A stretch of DNA of 64,000 nucleotides, from contig CAZXOK010000001.1 of the NCBI GenBank assembly GCA_964642175.1, forward strand, positions 1 through 64,000. The letters run 5' to 3'. The position numbers and the translations under genes were made by a program. This document shows, piece after piece, positions 54,034 to 62,911 of the stretch. Under the pieces are notes generated by a model. The model worked only from the letters and a program-made list of their open reading frames with translations. It had not been told where the DNA came from and did not search any database. Position 1 is the first letter of the stretch. Each line of letters starts with the position of its first letter. This DNA comes from JANQGG01 sp964642175. Lineage in GTDB: Bacteria > Bacteroidota > Chlorobiia > Chlorobiales > Chloroherpetonaceae.

Positions 54034-55314
54034 ATGTGGCGGATTTTTCGATATCTGCTCGCAATTGCGATTTTCCCCCTGCTTCTGCCTCAAAGTCTCC
54101 TGGCTGAAAAGATCCTGATCCCGATGGATCACACCCAAAAAAATCATCTCAAAGCATATGGTTTAGCATATCGCGCCCTGCAAAGCAGCATACCGGTGGA
54201 GTGGCTTTTAAATTACCGGGGAGGTTCATTTTTACTGCCAGTAGATGAAGGCATTTCAGGGCAAGCACTCATTCACAATATTTCCGCCGAGATCATTTCC
54301 GACCAAAAAGTCCTTGGCATTTATGCTGAAATTGACCGGGAAGAAAACAACCTGGCCATAATGAAGCTTGAAAAAGCGCCCAAAATTGTGGTTTATGTCC
54401 CGCCCGCCAATATGCCCTGGGACGATGCCGTTACCCTTGTTTTAAGCTATGCAGACATACCGTATGAAAAAATTTGGGATGAAGAAGTTCTGGACGGAAA
54501 GCTAATGGAATACGATTGGCTTCATGTGCATCACGAGGACTTTACCGGCCAGTATGGGAAATTTTATTCAGCATTTCGTCATGCACCATGGTACATGCGT
54601 CAGAAAAGACAAGCCGAGCAACTGGCTGTAAAACTTGGATTTAAAAAAGTAAGCGAAGAAAAGAAAGCCGTGGCCAGAAAAATCAAAACCTTTGTGGGTC
54701 AGGGTGGATTTATGTTTGCGATGTGCTCGGCTCCCGACAGTTACGATATCGCACTTGCATCTGAAAACCAGGATATCGTGCCAGAAGAATTTGACGGAGA
54801 TGGCATAGATCAGGATGTTCAAAGCAAACTTAATTATGATAAAACGTTTGCATTTGAAAATTTTGAACTTGAACTCAATCCCTTTAAGTATAAAAAGTCA
54901 AATATCGATATCAGCCCTCACATGACAGGTTCAGCCATTACTGAAGCCAACGACTATTTTATGCTCTTTGAATTTAGCGCTAAATACGATCCGGTACCAA
55001 CCATGCTCACTCAATGCCATACCAATCTGATAAAGAATTTTTATGGCCAAACCACTTCGTTTAACAAAGACCTGATAAAATCATCGGTGGTGATCATGGG
55101 TGAGAAAAAATCATCCAAAGAGGTCAAATACATTCATGGCAATTACGGGAAAGGGCAGTTTTGTTTTTATGGCGGGCACGATCCGGAGGATTACCAACAC
55201 ATGGTGGGTGAGCCACCAACAGATCTCGAATTGCATAAGAATTCACCGGGGTACCGGCTGATCCTGAACAATGTCTTGTTTCCGGCGGCTCAAAAAAAGA
55301 AACAAAAGACCTGA
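54034..55314 (+). CDS. Conserved exported protein of the Bacteroidota/Chlorobiota type (often mislabelled asparagine synthetase B)
   Basis: A 426-residue protein with a signal peptide ending near LLAEKI (about 25). It starts ILIPMDHTQKNHLKAYGLAY and continues WLLNYRGGSFLLPVD, YDWLHVHHEDFTGQYGKFY, and GQGGFMFAMCSAP. The FVGQGGFMFAMC segment resembles a type I glutamine-amidotransferase elbow, with a Cys in the nucleophile position. There is no ATP-pyrophosphatase domain, so asparagine synthetase is unlikely. The function is unknown. The gene starts 2 bases after bchZ, so translation is likely coupled. Confidence 0.75.
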   Translation: MWRIFRYLLAIAIFPLLLPQSLLAEKILIPMDHTQKNHLKAYGLAYRALQSSIPVEWLLNYRGGSFLLPVDEGISGQALIHNISAEIISDQKVLGIYAEIDREENNLAIMKLEKAPKIVVYVPPANMPWDDAVTLVLSYADIPYEKIWDEEVLDGKLMEYDWLHVHHEDFTGQYGKFYSAFRHAPWYMRQKRQAEQLAVKLGFKKVSEEKKAVARKIKTFVGQGGFMFAMCSAPDSYDIALASENQDIVPEEFDGDGIDQDVQSKLNYDKTFAFENFELELNPFKYKKSNIDISPHMTGSAITEANDYFMLFEFSAKYDPVPTMLTQCHTNLIKNFYGQTTSFNKDLIKSSVVIMGEKKSSKEVKYIHGNYGKGQFCFYGGHDPEDYQHMVGEPPTDLELHKNSPGYRLILNNVLFPAAQKKKQKT

Positions 55315-55615
55315 AATAAAACGACCCCAATACCACCGTTGATATTGAGGTCTTAATAACTGGAAGTTCTACCTTTTCGGTAGTCATCCATACATTCCGT
55401 ATTCGGTGTCCCTTACAACTATCCATCTCCAACTTCCAGGAAACAACCAGATATTGTAAAGTCACTTAATCAAAAAAACAGAACTAATACACAATACACA
55501 TATCAAAAAAACATTTACATCAATCCAATAACCAATTGCTTCACTTATTCTTATACGGCATTTATACTTTATTGATGCTTTAAAACAAGCGGTTTTACGG
55601 AATAGTCAAGAAAAC
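55315..55615. other. Convergent intergenic region with structured inverted repeats
   Basis: 301 bases between the bchZ operon and prfB. An imperfect stem GACCCCAATA/TATTGAGGTC lies at 55323-55352. A 9-bp inverted repeat CTGGAAGTT (55360-55368) and AACTTCCAG (55431-55439) encloses a further hairpin CTACC-TTTTC-GGTAG (55369-55383) and a smaller one near 55396-55406. Neither has a T run, so ordinary terminators are not obvious. Confidence 0.5.
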
Positions 55616-56714
55616 TTACCCATCGCTGAATTCTGAAAGATAGCGTTGGATAAACTGATCAATATCGCCATCCAGAACAGCTTCAACGTTAAAGCTTTCA
55701 AGGTTGGTCCGGTGGTCTTTAATACGCCTGTCGTCCAGCACATAACTGCGGATCTGGCTGCCCCACTCAATTTTTTTCTTTTTACCTTCTTCTTCTCTTT
55801 TCAGTGCTTCCTCATCTTCTCGCCTCAACTGATATAGACGTGACTTGAGCATTTTAATTGCGCGTTCACGGTTCTGAAACTGTGAGCGTTCCTGCTGGCA
55901 GGCAACTACAATTCCGCTGGGAATGTGTTTTATTCTTACAGCGGTTTCAACCTTGTTAACATTCTGGCCGCCTTTACCGCCACTTCTGAATGTGTCGACT
56001 TCCAGGTCTTCCTTGCGGATATCAATATCTATATCATCGGGTACTTCAGGGTAGGTAAAAACACTGGCAAAAGAGGTATGACGCTTGGCATTGGCATCAA
56101 AAGGCGAAACGCGCACCAGTCGATGAACACCGTTTTCGGCTTTTAAATACCCGAAAGCAAAGTCACCCTGTATTTCGAGGGTTGCAGTTTTAATACCTGC
56201 GCCATCGCCTTCCTGGTAGTCATCTGTGAATACCTTGTAGCTATGGCGCTCAGCCCAGCGCATATACATTCGGTAAAGCATATCAGCCCAGTCCTGGGCC
56301 TCTGTACCTCCGGCCCCGGCATGGATGGTAAGCAGGGCATTACGTTTATCATCTTTACCGGATAGCATATTCTTGAACTCAAGATTATCCACTTGCTTTT
56401 CCAGATCGGAAAGGGCTTTAGCAGCCTCATCTTCGTAAGAGCTGTCTTCCAACTCCTCGGCAATTTCGAGGCCTTCTTCAATATCGTTGCTTTTATGTTC
56501 CAGTTCCTGGTAGGCCAGTGTCCATTCTTTATGGGCACTGATCTCCTTAAGCAGCTTTTGGGCCGACTCCTGGTCGTTCCAAAAGTTTTCGGCCATGGTT
56601 TTTTTCTCTAATTCTGAAATCTGATACAAACGGTGATCTATGTCAAAGAAACCCCCGTAAATTTGAAATGCGTTTAGATAGTTTTTTTAAATCCTCTTTT
56701 TGCAGGTCGAACAT
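55616..56714 (-). CDS. prfB: Peptide chain release factor 2, with programmed +1 frameshift
   Basis: RF2 reads UGA and UAA stop codons. The reading frame is in two parts: 23 codons from the ATG at 56714 to the CTT before an in-frame TGA (56643-56645), then the main frame from GAC at 56644 to 55616, skipping base 56645. The site GGGGGTTTCTTTGAC has the internal Shine-Dalgarno-like G run three bases before CTT and the TGA-C context of the conserved autoregulatory slip. The joined protein is 365 residues. It contains the GGQ motif in FRSGGKGGQNVNKVETAVRI and AGAGGTEAQDWADML. The anticodon-like tripeptide region is in the FDANAKRHTSF area. A shorter frame starting TTG at 56629 is an artefact of the slip. 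Confidence 0.96.
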
Positions 56715-56804
56715 AATCTCTCCATTACTTTAATGATTAAATGAGAATATGAAATGTAAGGATTTGCCAGATTAGGAGAAACAATAAAAAGCAGAGAAGG
56801 TTGG

Positions 56805-59123
56805 TTAGACTTTCAACATGTTTGAAACGGTTTCGGCTAGTTCGTTCAGGTTGAACGGTTTTTGTATCAGATTGATCTCGGATTTCAAAATCCCATGACT
56901 TGAGATAATATCATCGGTATAACCCGACATAAAAAGAATCGGTAAATTGGGTTTTTGATCAGAAACCTGTTCAGCGAGTTCTTTACCCCCCATGATGGGC
57001 ATAACCACATCTGTGAGCAATAGATCTACTTCATCAGCATGCCTGGTAAAGGTGTCGTAACCATCTTTTCCATTTACAGCCGAAAACACTTTATAGCCGA
57101 AATGCTGAAGTGTTTCCATGGCAACCTCCCTGACATTTTCATCATCTTCAACCAATAAAATCGTTGCTTTATGCGAAACCTGGCTTGTATTAGCCATTTT
57201 TTCTTCTTCCGGTGTGAGCGATAAAGTGGTTATTGGAATAAAGATACGGAACATGGTGCCGGCATCAATTTCGCTTTCAACATCAATAAAACCATGGTTT
57301 TGTTTTATGATACCATACACCGTTGATAAGCCCAGACCGGTTCCTTCACCCCGCCCTTTGGTTGTGAAAAAGGGTTCAAAAATGTGTGAAAGGGTTTTTT
57401 CATCCATGCCACAACCTGTATCCGAAACCGTTAAGCAGGCGTAATAGCCTTCCTTAATTTTATATTGGCGTTTGTAAGTGGTTTGGTGAACATTTTCCAG
57501 CGATGTTTCGATATACAAAGTGCCGCCAAAAAGCATGGCATCCCTTGCATTAACACATAAATTCATGATCACTTGCTCAAGCTGGCCGGTATCAATAGTC
57601 ACAAAGATATCTTCCTCTGAGTATGTAGCTTTAATATCAATATTTTCGCCAAGCAAGCGCTGGAGCATTTTTATATGATCATGTATAATGGCATTAAAGT
57701 CGATGACTTTGGGGTGGGCCAATTGCTTACGGCTGAATGCCAACAATTGATTGGTAAGTCTGGAGGCACGTTTACCCGAGCTGTAAATACGGTTCAGATC
57801 GGAATGAATCTTTGGTGGCAGATCGGCATTTAAAAGCAATTCGCTCTGGCTTATAATAACAGTAAGAATATTGTTAAAATCGTGTGCCACGCCTCCTGTT
57901 AGCCGGCCAATCGCTTCCATTTTCAGGGCCTGGCGTAATTGCTCTTCCAACTCACGGTTTATTTCTTCAGTTTTCTTACGCTCTGATATATCGCGTAATG
58001 CTATGATCTGGGTGGTTTTATCCCGTTCAGTTTTAAATTTAAGCTGAATTTCACATGGAAAAACACTGCCGTCTTTTCGGCGGGCATTTGCTTCAAAAGG
58101 TTTAGGGTACTGGGCAACTAACTGGGACTCAACAAATAAAATGTGTTCGGGCTGGATCCATTTGGAGAAACTATAGTCCAGAGCATCGCGTTCAGTTAAA
58201 CCGAACATTTCCCTTGCAGAGTTATTGAGGCTTTTACAGACACCTTTATCACAAATAAAAATTGATTCACAGGTAGCTTCTGTTAATAATTTGTAACGAT
58301 TTTCACTTTCCCTGAGCGCCTGTTCGATACGTATTTGCTCACTTACATCTTTTATAACAGCCACAAACCCAATGGGTTGAGCCTGAGAATTCTTAAGAAG
58401 TGTGGCAAAAAATTCGCCAATAAATGTCGAACCCGATTTTTGTTTGAATTTGTATAAGAGCGAGCCCGAATTTCCTTCAATAATGGTTCTTTCAAGATTA
58501 GCTCTGGCTCGATTCTGATCAACAGGTGCAATTAAGTCGAATAATGTTTTTCCAATCAGCTCATGTTGCGAAGCATACCCATGCATCATTAAAACGCCTT
58601 CGTTGATCTTCTGGATTTTTCCTTCCATATCCAAGAACGTAATTCCCTCAGATACAGTATGAAACATCAGTTCCAGAAGCTCCTCATTTTCTTTTAATTT
58701 TCTGATGGCTTCATGACTTGCAGAAATATCCCTGACCATTGAGAAAATCACGGGTTCACCCATATGCTCTATCATCTGCGCATTGATCTCAACGGGTATC
58801 AGTTGTCCGGTTTTAGAGTGCAGTGTGGCTTGAAATAACTTTTGCTTATGTTTTTTGAGTGCTGAGCGGACCTCTTGAGTTCCCAACTGTTCAGCATCTT
58901 TGGGTGCTGTAACATCAGGCACTGATAAATTCAACAATTCATCTCTTGAGTAACCCAGTAAGGTGCAGGCAGCGCTATTGACTTCCAAAAAAGGTTTGTA
59001 ACCTATTTCACTGAAGGGATGAACAAAAATGGCATCGGTAATACCTTGAAACAGTTTGAAATACTGCCCGGCAATATTTTTCAGGTTGGCCTGAAAGTTA
59101 TGTTGATTTTCAGGAGATCCCAT
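56805..59123 (-). CDS. Hybrid sensor histidine kinase with several PAS domains
   Basis: A 772-residue cytoplasmic sensor. Three PAS domains are visible at about 15-135, 140-260 and 265-385 (each with the ...SMVRDIS, IKDVSEQ and LRDISERKK ends). The HisKA H-box GGVAHDFNNILTVI has the phosphorylated His414. The ATPase has NLCVNARDAM, DTGCGMDEKTLSHIFEPFFT and GTGLGLSTVYGI. A receiver domain (about 655-770) with Asp705 in LLLTDVVMPIMGG closes the protein. No membrane segment is seen. Its partner regulator is not adjacent. Confidence 0.92.
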   Translation of the reverse strand: MGSPENQHNFQANLKNIAGQYFKLFQGITDAIFVHPFSEIGYKPFLEVNSAACTLLGYSRDELLNLSVPDVTAPKDAEQLGTQEVRSALKKHKQKLFQATLHSKTGQLIPVEINAQMIEHMGEPVIFSMVRDISASHEAIRKLKENEELLELMFHTVSEGITFLDMEGKIQKINEGVLMMHGYASQHELIGKTLFDLIAPVDQNRARANLERTIIEGNSGSLLYKFKQKSGSTFIGEFFATLLKNSQAQPIGFVAVIKDVSEQIRIEQALRESENRYKLLTEATCESIFICDKGVCKSLNNSAREMFGLTERDALDYSFSKWIQPEHILFVESQLVAQYPKPFEANARRKDGSVFPCEIQLKFKTERDKTTQIIALRDISERKKTEEINRELEEQLRQALKMEAIGRLTGGVAHDFNNILTVIISQSELLLNADLPPKIHSDLNRIYSSGKRASRLTNQLLAFSRKQLAHPKVIDFNAIIHDHIKMLQRLLGENIDIKATYSEEDIFVTIDTGQLEQVIMNLCVNARDAMLFGGTLYIETSLENVHQTTYKRQYKIKEGYYACLTVSDTGCGMDEKTLSHIFEPFFTTKGRGEGTGLGLSTVYGIIKQNHGFIDVESEIDAGTMFRIFIPITTLSLTPEEEKMANTSQVSHKATILLVEDDENVREVAMETLQHFGYKVFSAVNGKDGYDTFTRHADEVDLLLTDVVMPIMGGKELAEQVSDQKPNLPILFMSGYTDDIISSHGILKSEINLIQKPFNLNELAETVSNMLKV

Positions 59124-59336
59124 TCTTTGTTAGTTCAGCCTTTTTTAGATTTAAAGATTATTAAAAGTAAGAAATATATTTTAACTCAAAGGGATATTTT
59201 AATACCGTAAGCAAAGAATAAAGGTTGATGTTTTTAAATCAAGTTTTTAATTTGAAGGCAAGATAAAGTCAATTAAATTGTTATTCGATCGGTTAAATAT
59301 CCCTACTAACTTCAATATCCACTTAACTATTTACCC

Positions 59337-59789
59337 ATGAAAAAACTAATCTTAAGCGTTATTTGCCTGGTTTTCCTTACCAATGCACCTCATTTATACG
59401 CGCAATCCGTCAATGCCGACGATATTACTGGTGTTTGGCTGACAAAGGATAAAAAGGCAAGAGTTGAAATTTATAAGGAAGAAAATCAAACCTACAGCGG
59501 GAAAATCATTTGGCTCAGAGACCCAATTGATACCACTACCGGGAAACCAAAAGTTGATAAAAACAATCCCGAAGATGAACTTAAAGCCAGGCCGCTATTA
59601 GGCTTAAAAATGTTACATGATTTTGTATTTGATACCGATGAGTGGGAAGATGGCAAAATCTACGATCCTAATAAAGGCAGCACTTACTCTTCGTACATGC
59701 AATTGGTCAATATCGACTCGCTTCGCCTGAGAGGTTACATCGGATTTTCATTTATAGGAAGAACCAGTTACTGGACACGCGTTAAGTAA
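59337..59789 (+). CDS. DUF2147-family exported protein
   Basis: A 150-residue periplasmic protein with a signal peptide (MKKLILSVICLVFL..., cut near YAQS). After it come DDITGVWLTKDKKARVEIYKE, YSGKIIWLRDP and LLGLKMLHDF, a calycin-like set typical of DUF2147, then LRLRGYIGFSFIGRTSYWTRV. The function of the family is unknown. It stands alone, facing the convergent CIA30 genes. Confidence 0.88.
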   Translation: MKKLILSVICLVFLTNAPHLYAQSVNADDITGVWLTKDKKARVEIYKEENQTYSGKIIWLRDPIDTTTGKPKVDKNNPEDELKARPLLGLKMLHDFVFDTDEWEDGKIYDPNKGSTYSSYMQLVNIDSLRLRGYIGFSFIGRTSYWTRVK

Positions 59790-59816
59790 TGCTTAGCTAA
59801 AAAAATTACCGGAAGA

Positions 59817-59845
59817 GCCTCACCCTTTATAAGGGTGAGTTTCTC
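59817..59845 (+). terminator. Weak terminator-like hairpin after the DUF2147 gene
   Basis: CTCACCCTT (59819-59827) pairs with AAGGGTGAG (59831-59839). Only TTTCTC follows, so termination would be weak. Confidence 0.55.
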
Positions 59846-59983
59846 ATGAAAACAGGTCTGCCTGCAAACAAACTAAAACTTAATTTTGGAAAGTTTTTCT
59901 TAAACCAGGAGCCGATTAAAAACCCCTGGTTTATGAATTTTATTAAGCTTATAGCTCACTTTGAGCATTCCGAATAAGATGGA

Positions 59984-60553
59984 TTATTGATGGATGTCTT
60001 GCCATACCATGTCGTTCTGAGCAGGTACCACCATATTGTTTTTAGAATAGGTGGATATCTGTTTAAGTAACAGCTTATATGGCCCGGCCTGCGAGACATG
60101 ATTAACGGATAAACAAAGAGAGGAAATATTCTCAGGATTAATTGGTGAAATATGGCTTAAATGCATGCCTCTGTAATAGGGCATAAATTGCGAAAATGAG
60201 AGCCTTACACTATCCCAATCTTTTTTTTGTGGTTGAAATTCTGCCATGTATTCGATTTCATCCTGATGATCGTCTGTCTTAAGCCGGCACTGGTATCGAC
60301 GGCCATCACCTTTAACTATAAAGCTAAGACCATCTAAGCATTCTGTCGATAACCTGGGCAGTGCCAGGCGTACTGAAGCATAGCAGTGTTGAATATAATC
60401 TGATAAAACACCGGAAAATTCGGCATGAGCCTGAGAAGTAACAAAAAAATGAACTTCTGAACGCCCTCCATTCAACGTGTCGTTCATCATAAAGAACTTA
60501 GTACTTCCAGCTGATTCAAAGTTTAGTAGAGTTGTTTCATACATCTTCTTCAC
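59984..60553 (-). CDS. CIA30-domain protein, divergent paralogue
   Basis: A 189-residue protein resembling the next gene and the complex I intermediate-associated protein 30 fold. It keeps MMNDTLNGG.SEVHF, FSGVLSDYI, YASVRLAL and the IVKGDGRRYQCRLKTD block, but the usual W and NNGGFASVR positions have changed. It has no signal peptide. The start is GTG at 60553 or ATG at 60544, three codons later. It lies 127 bases downstream of the other CIA30 gene on the same strand. Function is unknown, possibly assembly. Confidence 0.72.
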   Translation of the reverse strand: MKKMYETTLLNFESAGSTKFFMMNDTLNGGRSEVHFFVTSQAHAEFSGVLSDYIQHCYASVRLALPRLSTECLDGLSFIVKGDGRRYQCRLKTDDHQDEIEYMAEFQPQKKDWDSVRLSFSQFMPYYRGMHLSHISPINPENISSLCLSVNHVSQAGPYKLLLKQISTYSKNNMVVPAQNDMVWQDIHQ

Positions 60554-60680
60554 ATGTTAGAGTTCTTGAAAGCAACAGCCACGGTATAATGGCCTGTAAT
60601 GTTTGTGAAAAGGTGTTTATGTTCGGAGGTATAAGCTGCTAAGAGTAAACTAAAAGAAATGTTTTAAGAAGCAAATGGTT

Positions 60681-61181
60681 TTATCGATAAGCTATGATTG
60701 TTTTTACCTCCAGTGAAAACGGCCCTGCTTGTTTGTTCGAGATCAGAAAGCCAAACTGATAGATGTGCTTGAGGTTTAAATCCGGGGCAGAATAAACTTC
60801 ATTTCCACGAAGGGAGGCCTTGAATTTGCTGAATGGGAGGAATATGTCTTGCCAATCTGTCTGGCTTTGGAATTCGGTTTTATAAACAAGGCCATCGTAA
60901 TGTTTATCGGTTTTCAAACGAAACTGATAAACTTTCCCATCACCCTTTACCTGAAGCTTGATACCCATAAATCCTTCAAGATCGAAAAGCTCTGGCTTAG
61001 ATCTTACAGACGCAAACCCACCGTTATTTTCAAGGGAAACCTCTCCGGAAAATTCACCAATGCCCCAAGGGTGTAAGGTAAAACTACAGCTTGAGAGGCC
61101 ACCCATTACAACATCGTTTATTGATAGCCACTCAATTTGGTCCGGCTTTGAAAAATTAAAACATACCTGTTCTTGTTCCAT
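60681..61181 (-). CDS. CIA30-domain protein (NDUFAF1-like)
   Basis: A 166-residue protein that matches the CIA30 domain well: WLSINDVVMGGLSSCSF, FSGEVSLENNGGFASVRSKP, KLQVKGDGKVYQFRLKTD, WQDIFLPFSKFKASLRG and the C-terminal FGFLISNKQAGPFSLEV. In animals the family helps assemble respiratory complex I, and in plants CIA30 is joined to an SDR in HCF173. Its role in bacteria is not established. It begins one base after the SagB-type gene ends, so the two are cotranscribed. Confidence 0.85.
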   Translation of the reverse strand: MEQEQVCFNFSKPDQIEWLSINDVVMGGLSSCSFTLHPWGIGEFSGEVSLENNGGFASVRSKPELFDLEGFMGIKLQVKGDGKVYQFRLKTDKHYDGLVYKTEFQSQTDWQDIFLPFSKFKASLRGNEVYSAPDLNLKHIYQFGFLISNKQAGPFSLEVKTIIAYR

Positions 61182-61182
61182 C

Positions 61183-62829
61183 TCAACTTTTATTGTGGTT
61201 ATCAGGTTTCAAATGATGATAAGGTTTGAGGGTACTTAAGCGTGTATCCTCAATGGGATATCCTACTGTAAAATGGTACAGGCTTTGAAATCGTGTATCT
61301 TTAAACCCACATATTTTTTGGTTCATGGCATCATCAAAAAAGCATCCGATGCCTGTACCACGAAGCCCAATGGCCTCAGCCTGAAGATAGAGCGTCTGTC
61401 CGATCATGCCACATTCCCAGAACAATTGTTTGTAAAGGTAAGGATTTGTTTGAATAATCGAATCAAATTCAGCAATCATCCCTAATGAAAAAGCACTGTC
61501 ACCTGCAATATCCTGCTTGCAGCTAACCAGCATGGCGGTTTCGCGATAATCCCCTTCACTAAGCAGGTAAAGAGGAAGGTCACTCGATAACGGTTTCCAT
61601 ATAAATCCGTCATGCATACCACTTTTAAGTAAGGGCAGGTGATCGGGATTTCGAATTAAGGCATAAATTCCTGAAGGTATATCTGTAACATGATGAACAA
61701 AAAGGATTTCATGAACTCTGGGTTGTATAGGAAAACTATCAAACGGAGGGCGATCTGTAGAGGGTAACGTGGCAGCAAGACAGTCCAAAAAATTGTCTTT
61801 GGAAAGCAAACTTTTCTCCCGGTTAAAATGCTGGGCGCTTCGTCGTGATCGAATCAGGGTTGCAGCCTGAATCTCCTCAGAGCCTTTGAAAGAGTAATTT
61901 GGCTCAGAATTGAAAGGTTCAGGAGCATGTTCATCTTTTTTTTCAGAAGCCATGGCAACTTCCTCAATTATCGGCCAGGGATGATGCCCCGGGCTTAACG
62001 CTTCAAGGGTTCCTTTTGGCGAAAGTGTATCCAGCAAATTTATCCAGTGTTCAAGCGAAACAGTTCCGGGATCAAGATCAGGTGAAGTTTGAACCAGGCA
62101 AAGCACTTCGGGCCATTCGGTCTCGTGTTCAAGCCACTGGGTTTTATCAAATCCCATGACTTTTGAAAGGTTGTCGTCGGTTATGTTTTGCACAACACTT
62201 ACCTGCCAGCCAAGTAAAGCAGACGAATACCGAAGAGCTGCCAGGGCATGGCCAATATCGTGCTGGCAATACCTGAAGGCTCGCTCGCCGTATTTCCAGC
62301 TTTCTCGCCAAAATATACTGCTAAGACCTATCAGGAAATTATTCGGTAAAACAGCCTTTACGAGCTCACCTGAGACATTACGGGGATAAACAGTGCGTTC
62401 TTCAAGCGCATGCAAGAACGGGTTGTAATGATAGAGGCCGGACTCAAGTTCCGGACTTTGAGTAAGCATCAGGTAGGCTTCAGTAGGGTGCAGATTTCCG
62501 CTGGAAGGATTCATTCTAAGCGACCATTTTGTGCCAGAAATTTCTTTCCATGCTGCCAGGCCAAGGCTCAATTCCAGTAATGCGGCTATGTTTGGTAAAG
62601 AATAGGGTTTTGGCTTAATCATTGAGGAGTTAAAGAGCTCTTTTGCGGGAAGGTCCGGGTCTGTTTTTAAAAAGGGTAGCTCATGCACAGGGCAGTTTTT
62701 ATAAAATCGAAACGGGTTAGGCTGAGTGGCCCAATCCATGTAACCGGCCGAACGAGCGTATTGATGAAAATGATGCTTGGTCTGTTGGTGGTAATGTAAG
62801 ACGGTTTGAGCAGATTGATTTTTTTTCAC
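61183..62829 (-). CDS. SagB-type oxidoreductase with two nitroreductase domains
   Basis: A 548-residue flavoprotein. The first nitroreductase-like domain (about 70-260) has LRMNPSSGNLHPTEAYLML, FWRESWKYGERAFRYCQHDIGHALAALRYS and LLGWQVSV. The second (about 325-535) has TLIRSRRSAQHFNRE, WECGMIGQTLYLQAEAIGLRGTGIGCFFDD and YHFTVGYP. This double SagB/ThcOx layout is known in Chlorobiota and related bacteria. Single SagB enzymes oxidise azolines to azoles in peptide toxins, but no YcaO or precursor gene is here, so that role is unlikely. The start codon is GTG at 62829. It precedes the CIA30 gene with one base between. Confidence 0.9.
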   Translation of the reverse strand: MKKNQSAQTVLHYHQQTKHHFHQYARSAGYMDWATQPNPFRFYKNCPVHELPFLKTDPDLPAKELFNSSMIKPKPYSLPNIAALLELSLGLAAWKEISGTKWSLRMNPSSGNLHPTEAYLMLTQSPELESGLYHYNPFLHALEERTVYPRNVSGELVKAVLPNNFLIGLSSIFWRESWKYGERAFRYCQHDIGHALAALRYSSALLGWQVSVVQNITDDNLSKVMGFDKTQWLEHETEWPEVLCLVQTSPDLDPGTVSLEHWINLLDTLSPKGTLEALSPGHHPWPIIEEVAMASEKKDEHAPEPFNSEPNYSFKGSEEIQAATLIRSRRSAQHFNREKSLLSKDNFLDCLAATLPSTDRPPFDSFPIQPRVHEILFVHHVTDIPSGIYALIRNPDHLPLLKSGMHDGFIWKPLSSDLPLYLLSEGDYRETAMLVSCKQDIAGDSAFSLGMIAEFDSIIQTNPYLYKQLFWECGMIGQTLYLQAEAIGLRGTGIGCFFDDAMNQKICGFKDTRFQSLYHFTVGYPIEDTRLSTLKPYHHLKPDNHNKS

Positions 62830-62911
62830 AGCGCATTGGGTTCAGGTTGGTATAAGTTTAGGAAAATAAACATCAAATACCAGACAAGCCGTTCAAATCA
62901 GCTGACAATGC

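Noticed and set aside
54034..55314. Asparagine synthetase B
   Set aside because: No ATP-pyrophosphatase domain, no N-terminal Cys2 glutaminase, and the protein is exported.
55616..56629. prfB starting at TTG 56629
   Set aside because: The upstream ORF and slippery site join it to an ATG at 56714, as in known RF2 genes.
61183..62829. Azoline oxidase of a peptide-toxin cluster
   Set aside because: No YcaO, precursor peptide or exporter gene is next to it, and the protein has two nitroreductase domains.
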